The notes under the pieces are model-generated. The model saw nothing but the letters and a program-made list of their open reading frames with translations, ran no database searches and was not told the DNA's origin. Shown piece by piece: positions 56,879 to 64,000 of a stretch of 64,000 nucleotides of DNA. This DNA comes from Prostheceraeus crozeri (Eukaryota > Platyhelminthes > Polycladida > Euryleptidae). Position numbers and translations under genes: made by a program. The stretch spans positions 728,501 to 792,500 of the forward strand of contig CAJQUW010001043.1 of NCBI GenBank assembly GCA_907163375.1, written 5' to 3'. The first letter of the stretch is position 1. Each line of letters begins with the position of its first letter.

Positions 56879-59800
56879 CAAAAAGATTCTGTACACCATT
56901 AATAAAATATTTGACATGCAGATTCTATCATTGCTGTGTTCCCCATGTGCTTATATGCACGACAACGTGCAAACCGATATGCACACCCCGTCGAGGCATC
57001 ATTTTCATCAACTCTTTACTTGGATGCCGATATATGTACAATGCACGATGCATGTATGGATATATACACTTGTGCATGTACATCTATGCAATAGTGTCCA
57101 TTGATACATTTTTGTTCATTTTACATCCATGCCATACACAGAACACACAGAAAGCACCAAACGTTTATAATCAAATGTATTGACTCCAAAGCTTTATCCC
57201 AGCATGCAAGCCTTCTAGTCCTTCATCTTTCGCATCTATCGTATAGGGCAGTTTGCAAATGTAAGTATAAATCTAATGATATTTGAAAACATGTAATTGG
57301 GCTTCTTTGGTTAAATTTACCCAATTCTAATGCCCAATACCAAATTACCCAAGGCTAATTACCCAATTAAATTGAAGTTATTTCAAACATTTGCATATTT
57401 TCAGTACATGTAATAAGCTTATATGACATGATCATCATAACGACCTCAAGCCCAATGAAGGAGCTGGTGCTGGTAGAACATATACCAGCCTTGAAATATA
57501 TACCCATGAGAAAACTGTCCGACATGTAACTTAGAAGATAATATTGACTGCTGCTGTACCGACTCGTCGGACTTAACTCGTCTTGGCAATGGGACAAGCC
57601 GCCTTTGACGAGCTAAATCGTCATTTGCAGTGAACGTGATAAGGGCACCGGCAAATATACCGGTAATATATCTTTACTGTTAGAATGGTGCTAGACAGGG
57701 CGCGCATTATTGCTATTGCATATAACCATATAGTCATTTGGAATATTTATCGCTTGGTCTGACAAAAAAACTTATATAGGTCTAATTCAGACCATTCTTG
57801 GCATATGAAGAAAATCTAACTCCAATTCATCAAGTCTACAGATTCAAAAATAAGATATAGAGAAAATCGCCAATGAATACATTTATGTTGTACACGTAAT
57901 GCGGAAAATATCGAATATATCGTTAATGCACAAAATTACAGGCAAGGTGGACATAATACACAAGCCGAGCTTGAAAGTCCATGCCCATCAACAAGGCTGT
58001 ACATGGTCCATCATTGGGATAGCTTACACATGTGTTTTGTCTGTAAAACATTTTGACATCGATCAAATCTCGCAACTGCATAATATTCTCAATAATGCAT
58101 TTGCCTTTATATCAGCCGAAGGATTCTTCAATGTAAGAATAGCTTTAACTCTTTGAATCAGATCTCTTAAGGCCATATTTAACGAAACGCTATCGTTATC
58201 GGTAAATCTCTAATTTGATTTAAATCGGTCCTCTGTCAGGGATGTTTGGTTGATATCGTGCCGCTCTTCTGTTTGGCCGCTGTATCAAAATGAAAACTGA
58301 AGCTTTAGGAGAAGGATTGGGAAACGGGAGACGATGCTCGATTTCTTTCCATTTTGACGTTCCCGTTTTGATGATGAACTAGATAATGCAAGCTGCGGAA
58401 CTGACCTCTCTATTGACAGAAGACGATATTCTACGCACCAATGCCAAAGAAAGAAGGATTAATGCCTCATTTTGAGTATGAAAGATGGAAACCTCGTTAT
58501 TTATCTAACTTTGTGCAACTCCTTTCTCTTCATTTATCGTTTTCATAATGATCAAATTGCTTTTCGAATTGCAGATCAACGACAAGAATTTGAATATGTT
58601 TGATAATAATTCAGATCATCTGATCGACATTGAGAATGGTGGACATTAAATTGACAAATGTAGCCGAATATTAAAGTGATGTCAAAATAAGAATGCAAAT
58701 ATTGGAAAATAATACAAAGATACTGCAACTGTATACACGCATTGCGGAACTCAGCTTAAGCGTCGTTTTGTGCAATCAGTGTGCGCTAATACGCAAAAAC
58801 AAATAAACCTCTTTTTCGTTTCTTAGGTTTATGGGGTTTTGCAATATTGCTATGGAACATGTAGTAGAGAAAATTCTAAAACAACTCTATTTTCTGTACC
58901 CACTGACGCTTTGCAATTTTGAATGTTTACCAGCCGCATGACAGGCCCAGGAAAAATGGACGCAAAGCAGTTTGTTGTGCAGTCCCTCAGACTATTTGAC
59001 CGCTCTGTAAGCTATATATGTAGGGCCATGGAGTCTACATCTGTCAGAAAATTTAGGCGAACTTGCACTTTGTATTTATATTATGTGTTTACTATTTAGA
59101 ATCTACGAGCAATATGTTCATTGTGCATGCGTGGGAATTCATATGAGTGCACTTTAAATGTAAAGTAATTATAAATTGACACAGCGTTTAAGTATCATTG
59201 CTTTTTTATTGGTCGTTTGAAAAAACGGCTTTTAAAAGAAAAAAGATAAAGTGGACATATTAAGTCATGAACTCATCCTCTAATTTTCCATCGACTCTTC
59301 GTCTCGCATTGCGCAGATTCACGGATTGTAGAACTTTCATAGAACGCATCCTTTCCGCAGGGGTATTACTGTACACTGAACATTGCTGCACACTGGCATG
59401 AGTAAACAAATGACAGTATAGTACATCTTCGACTATCCGGACGTCAAGATACAGTAAGTTAGCCAATGTGCCAGATAGAAAAATCTCCAGCTAGGCGAAT
59501 TTCCCAATTCTCATTACGATGCACAACAAGGCTTCTGATGGTTCGATTTCTTTTGGTGAAAGGTAAGAGGGGCACTGGCGAATCAGCGCACGATTAATCG
59601 AAAAACGCACGATTCTCAATATTTTGAGGTTTTCTCAAATTCAGTGATTCGAAGCTTGGAGTTAGTCTGGTTGACATATTGTCTTCCATTTCTAGACCAT
59701 TAGTTTCATTATAAATTCGATGATTTCCATTATAATGGAGAAGACCATTATACACTAGGCCTATACAGACATTAAAATCATTTCTATCCTTTTATTCTGA

Positions 59801-60590
59801 TCGATTCTCTGTTTGCTATGTCTGAGAATGCAGCATTACAAGTTAGAACACTGAGAAAATCGTAAACAAGGCACAAGGAATCTTGAGAGTCTCTTATTAA
59901 GAATCCGCTGCATTTGCTGCGAACTACTACTCTCCGATTGCATATTTCACTTCATATCATATCACTGAAGAAGTCTCAACGGCCCAAGATATCTGGAGCC
60001 TTCAATCCACCTTTTGTGTAAACCCACATTGGGAGTGGGGGGGGGGGTCGCAGCCCTGGCGATTTTTTTCAATATCTTCTAAACCAAACAAGCGATGGCC
60101 ACCAGATTTCTCGTAGCTTGCTTTGTACGTACATGTATTATGCAACTTTTGACAGAAGGATAGTAAATTTGGCTCAATACTTTTTGGCGTGAGAGCTATT
60201 TTAAAATTTGAATGTTTGTAATATTTTTAGCTGATTTAGGTATATATTCACTAATTATGTATTTTGCGGCATCAATTCTTGATGAAATAAGTTGAGATTG
60301 CATAAAGGATTCTTCCTATCAATATAGAGATATTCACAAATGCAAAATCCTTGACTTTGAAATTGTCTGCTTATTATGCATGCATGTTTGAAATTCAAAT
60401 TTCAAATATTATGTTATTATTTTTGTACTTTTTGGTTCTGCAATTATTGAAATTATTCAGAATCGTATCGCTTTGATCTTGAGTGTCTCGATAGAAGTCA
60501 TCGAATTGGGTTGTTTCTTCACTTGCAGAAACTAAATACTAAAATGTGCGATTTTAGTGATATTCGAGCATAACTAAAAGTTTGAATTAT
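56879..60590. other. Unassigned; one degenerate ACCCAATT repeat
   Basis: At 57296-57370 the motif AATTACCCAA and its inverted or degenerate forms recurs five to six times, a decayed minisatellite. A G-run interrupts 60041-60049. No genes, RNA genes or transposon ends are otherwise recognised. Confidence 0.4.
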
Positions 60591-60591
60591 T

Positions 60592-60604
60592 TGACCTTTG
60601 ACCT
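60592..60604 (-). promoter_or_regulatory. Perfect DR1 nuclear-receptor-type site, copy 1
   Basis: TGACCTTTGACCT is the complement of AGGTCAAAGGTCA, the ideal DR1 bound by HNF4, RXR and COUP-TF type receptors. An identical site lies at 60764-60776. Function is not shown; the surroundings look like a diverged tandem repeat. Confidence 0.4.
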
Positions 60605-60763
60605 CATCTAATGCAATGATGTAATCTCAGAGCGATTAATAATCATCGTTTTATTGACCACCTGAACCAGAATTTTCTATTAGTGGATGTTTTATTAGTT
60701 TTTGTTGTCATTTTCCATTTCAAATAATGATCGAATATAAATTTGTTAAAAATTGGCGGTTTT

Positions 60764-60776
60764 TGACCTTTGACCT
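60764..60776 (-). promoter_or_regulatory. Perfect DR1 nuclear-receptor-type site, copy 2
   Basis: Identical to the site 172 bp upstream. Downstream sequences of the two copies share weak similarity (CTGAA..., TCTATTA...TGGATG and CTATTAATGTGTGG), suggesting a duplicated unit of about 172 bp. Confidence 0.4.
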
Positions 60777-61342
60777 TCACCTCAGCCCAGGGATGACCTT
60801 AGAAATAAAACTGATGCTGTTTTTCTGAATCCCCTTCAATGCCTATTCTATTAATGTGTGGTTTTGCAAAATTGGTGCAATAGTTTGGGAGATCAGCGCG
60901 CCCTCCCCCAGTAGGGCGTGTTCGGAAAAATACTGCAATGAGGCGTGGGTTAATCGATTTTTTCGATGGTCATAGAATGGAATTGTCGACTAGCGCTTGG
61001 TCGAAGTCTTCTTGCTACCAAGTACTTGCATTTCCCAATTTTGATTCTTTTGGTCTTTATCAGGCATTTGCCCTTTCTTCCATCAATCTTGCAACTAAAC
61101 GCCAATCAATTAAAACTGAATTCTACAAATTATCAGCAAATTTTAGGCTACGTGAGTACATTACCGGGTTTAAGCTCAAAGCGTGCAAATTAAATGTAAA
61201 TCAGGCATGAATACTCTAATCAATAACTTTACATGCTCTAAATTCGGAGATATAAAGTCAAAGGAACCTTCTGATATACTTGACAACACAACATGCATGA
61301 TCGCATTAATCGAGCACAAGACGATCATGCTACTGCATAGAA

Positions 61343-62221
61343 AAGTGATGGGCAACGCGTGGCCCGCCGACCCATGTTGGGTGGCCCGCCACCGATTCTC
61401 ATATCCAAATTGGCCCGCGGACATTATTTGAATCGGTAATGTAACATTTATTCCGAAAGTCGCAAGCGTGGACATAAATACAAATTAAAGAGTCAATTTT
61501 CAAATTCATTGTGTCGAGGTAATTGGTTCTCATGTCGTGTTGTTCCATTTTGGAATGATTTGCCTGCAGATTGCGTTGAGTGCTCAAGTATTAGTTCTTT
61601 TGAGAAATGTCTTGATTTTTACCTTGGAGATATTGCTTGACTTTCTTGCAAAACTTCTGATGTTATTATTTTTGCAACATTGTACAGATTGTTCCGATTG
61701 GAGTTTATTTTGAAACACAAATACAAATATGAAAATGGCTGTATTCGACTTTTACCTTTAGAAAGCTGGAGATTGATCTTCTCTAGAATTTGCAAAAGCA
61801 CTAACTAATGATCTATTGAGCAATATAATGGCACAAAAATTTTAGAATGCTCAAACAATGCTCCGTTCGCAATGAATATCTTCTCAGTATGAATGCAGGA
61901 GACATGGCCATCAATTGCGTGAGTGCTTATTATCATATCAACGATAAGGTCATATTATTGTCATTTAGAAGGCAAAAAAGATTCCGGAAAATTAATTTGG
62001 TCTGTTCACAGTTTTTATTCATATAGATTTTAGAATGGAAAATACGGTCCCTTAAAAGACAGCAGCTTAGTTGAATACACTGCTGCTGCATATATTTACA
62101 AATACAATTATACCTTGTGCTACCACTATGCACATGTACAAGCAGTCATTAAAACTATGCACAGGTGGGCCGCGAGGCCTCTACTTGTGGCCCCCCATCC
62201 CAACTTGGTTGCCTACCACTG
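61343..62221. mobile_element. Non-autonomous hAT element with 8-bp duplications
   Basis: GCATAGAA flanks both sides exactly (61335-61342 and 62222-62229). The left end reads AAGTGATGGGCAACGCGTGG and the complement of the right end reads CAGTGGTAGGCAACCAAGTT, giving an imperfect TIR of the CAGnGGTGGGCAAC class, common in animal hATs. GTGGCCCGCC and GTGGGCCGC motifs lie just inside the ends. No transposase is encoded. The 879-bp interior includes a LINE 3' fragment. Confidence 0.8.
61479..61640 (+). pseudogene. LINE ORF2 C-terminal fragment inside the hAT
   Basis: The frame reads RGNWFSCRVVPFWNDLPADC then SSISSFEKCLDFYLGDIA and a TGA stop at 61638-61640. The pattern NxFxxRxVxxWNxLPxxVVxxxSxxxFKxxLD is the standard ending of LINE ORF2 proteins. 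It either inserted into the hAT or was captured by it before spreading. Confidence 0.7.
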
Positions 62222-62229
62222 GCATAGAA

Positions 62230-63607
62230 TGATGCATTCCTGCGATTTCTAAGAATCTCCCTGGGATTCCCATAGATATTTGCTGCGGTGTACGAATGAA
62301 AAAGTAGTAACACTGTCTTATCTTAGCTATGCTTGATCTCAGGTTCGAGCACATTCACAATAGCCTTCACATAGGTGTCACACTCCCATTCAGTGCAATT
62401 ATTTCAAGTGTTGAACGAGAAAATGGAAAATATCCTAATTTTTTCCTTATTAAGCAGATTTCATTGAATAGCCACTTAGCAAAAAAAAATACCACGATTC
62501 CTGGTCATTCAAGAATCACGCAGTTGATTCCGTCGCACGATTAATCGAGCGGCATCGATTAACTGCACCCTCCACATGCACAAGTGGCAACTGATTGCTT
62601 TTCCTGATGCCAAGCTAGGTCAATGTATTGAGAAGTTACTTATGGGTGCAGTAAGAGTGATTAACTGATTCGTGGAATTTGAAAACATGACATTTCAATT
62701 TATCTATAAAATGGCATTCTTCAGTTCCAAGTAACTTCAATTCATTCAAAAGTCATAATAATGAAGAACGGCGACTTGCAAAATACCCAATTTTTTCTGA
62801 TGGTTCGGAAAATGCATTCTCAAAAATGACTAATTATATATGCCATTACTATGAAGAATTTTTATAAGTAGTATTTCCATAACATTTGAATCTCCAATAC
62901 TCTATCCGATGGTCATAATGTGATTCATAGACTATTTCATGTACTTCTTAAAAAACTGTGCTCACATTGAAAGTCATCATGCAGAATGTTTCGAAAAGTG
63001 GTAAATCCAGACATCCACAGGAAATATTGTATAAAAGGGAGGAATCACGTGACAAATGCTTTCTTTAGTTTGGTGTCGCCTTTTGATGCTGTTTTTTGCC
63101 AATGACTGTCGATTGCTGAGAAACTGAAGATTAATTTTGAATAGGTGGAACCGGTAGGTCTGTTGCCGTCTATATTAGGCATATATAACATTATAAAAAA
63201 TGATATTGAAATGAAAGCCCTAATAATTCACAGCGGAAAAACAATCAGCTCCAGCGTTTCCTTAGATATCTTTTTCTCCCAAGCCTGAGAGAGAGAGAGA
63301 GAGAGGGAGAGAGAAGAGAGAGTCAAAAAATTGTTGGTAATGTGATTTCCATTTTTACAAACGAGAGGATTTTTGTCTCAAGTCATATCTTCAAGCATGA
63401 TTCGATGTTCCTTGTATCTCCAGATGATGATTACAGTCACAGCTGCCTGTCAATAACATCATGTCATTAGGTGATTCATTTGAGCATACTAAATGCTAAA
63501 AGGCACCCGAAAGAGTCATCATTTTGGGTTTGTGAATTTTGGGTTCTGTGAATTTTCCTATTTTGAGATCAGCTTCTTTCTTCAATTCTAATAAGCCTTC
63601 ATAAGCT
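62230..63607. other. Unassigned; GA microsatellite
   Basis: A GA dinucleotide run lies at about 63287-63321. No gene or element is otherwise recognised. Confidence 0.5.
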
Positions 63608-64000
63608 CAGTAGAGATGTACCTAAGCCGAGCCGAGCCGAACCGATGGCGGCTCGGTTCGGCTCGGCTTAAAATCATCTTCCCTCGGCTCGGCTCCACTT
63701 GTTCGAGCCGGTCGGAGACGCGGCTCTTCGGTTTGGCTTAAAATATATCGTTGTAAGGTGTAAGATAGATTTTTATTTAATTCTTTCTGGTAGGTTAACT
63801 AAATTTGGTAATATTTAACAAGTAGGCCTATTTAAAGTCCTAACTATTAGGATGATGATTTATAGAATTAAAAGACCTACTTCAGAGTTAGAGTTAAGGT
63901 ATACAAAAATATTTTTTAGATAATATCGAATTCGATATATTTAGATGAACTTTTGATCATACACGATATTTATGGGTAGCCCTATTCGCAAACGTAGTTA
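63608..64000 (+). mobile_element. Left end of a hAT-like element, cut by the window edge
   Basis: Starts CAGTAGAGATGTACC, a hAT-style terminus, preceded by CATAAGCT as the candidate 8-bp target duplication. Immediately inside, GAGCCGAGCC units build an imperfect inverted repeat (63623-63670) with arms of about 22 bp ending TAAGCCGAGCCG and CGGCTCGGCTTA. More CGGCTCGG copies follow to 63739. The remainder is AT-rich, with no ORF before the window ends. Confidence 0.55.

Noticed and set aside
56604-56880. Hammerhead ribozyme in the 3' UTR of the 56-kb PLE
   Set aside because: GAAAC and GATGA-like pieces occur on the reverse strand but not in the order or spacing needed for the core.
1-64000. 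CRISPR arrays, operons or other prokaryotic features
   Set aside because: No spaced direct-repeat arrays were seen, and the coding style and element families are clearly eukaryotic.

Overview
This is AT-rich (roughly 35% GC), intron-poor eukaryotic DNA that reads as a repeat-packed intergenic or large-intron stretch of an animal genome. The mix of families (CR1-like and RTE/L2-like LINEs, Penelope-like elements, PIF/Harbinger, hAT and piggyBac) and the very frequent palindrome TAGGCCTA suggest a marine invertebrate, perhaps a deuterostome such as an echinoderm or hemichordate. That assignment is inference. I found no convincing host protein-coding gene. Nearly every long reading frame that can be recognised belongs to a mobile element.

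Layout, left to right. 1-2.9 kb: an orphan retroelement-like ORF and an internally deleted piggyBac element with a palindrome array. 4.1-4.4 kb: a small MITE. 6.8-9.5 kb: a Penelope-like element (PLE) interrupted by two LINE fragments, with a well-formed hammerhead ribozyme just past its ORF. 12.5 kb: a scrap of Ty3/gypsy-type LTR element. 13.7-17.6 kb: two degraded LINEs. 18.2 and 26.6 kb: two copies of one dispersed repeat. 21.6-23.3 kb: a second PLE, reverse strand. 24.8-33.5 kb: five more LINE fragments, all but one 5'-truncated or reduced to an internal piece, and a 0.7-kb foldback element. 35.2-37.5 kb: a hAT element with an 8-bp target duplication, a BED-finger exon and a dimerisation exon, but no catalytic core. 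40.2-41.8 kb: a LINE with another LINE inside it. 44.3-45.2 kb: a TIR element carrying a MADF-domain ORF. 45.8-48.4 kb: a nearly whole PIF/Harbinger element with an uninterrupted DDE transposase, a SANT/Myb-like partner gene and a tRNA-Thr-like gene between them. 55.9-56.9 kb: a PLE 3' end arranged as a long inverted repeat. 61.3-62.2 kb: a non-autonomous hAT with perfect 8-bp target duplications. 63.6 kb: the left end of another hAT-like element that runs off the window.

The Harbinger element is the best candidate for recent activity. Its transposase ORF is open across 343 codons and its outer 25 nt of TIR are identical, although the partner gene carries one apparent frameshift. The tRNA-like sequence lies sense-oriented between the transposase stop codon and the next reverse-strand poly(A) signal, so it would sit in the 3' UTR of the transposase transcript. 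That arrangement and the PLE hammerhead are the two most unusual signals here. All family calls come from reading translated motifs by eye; no database search was run.
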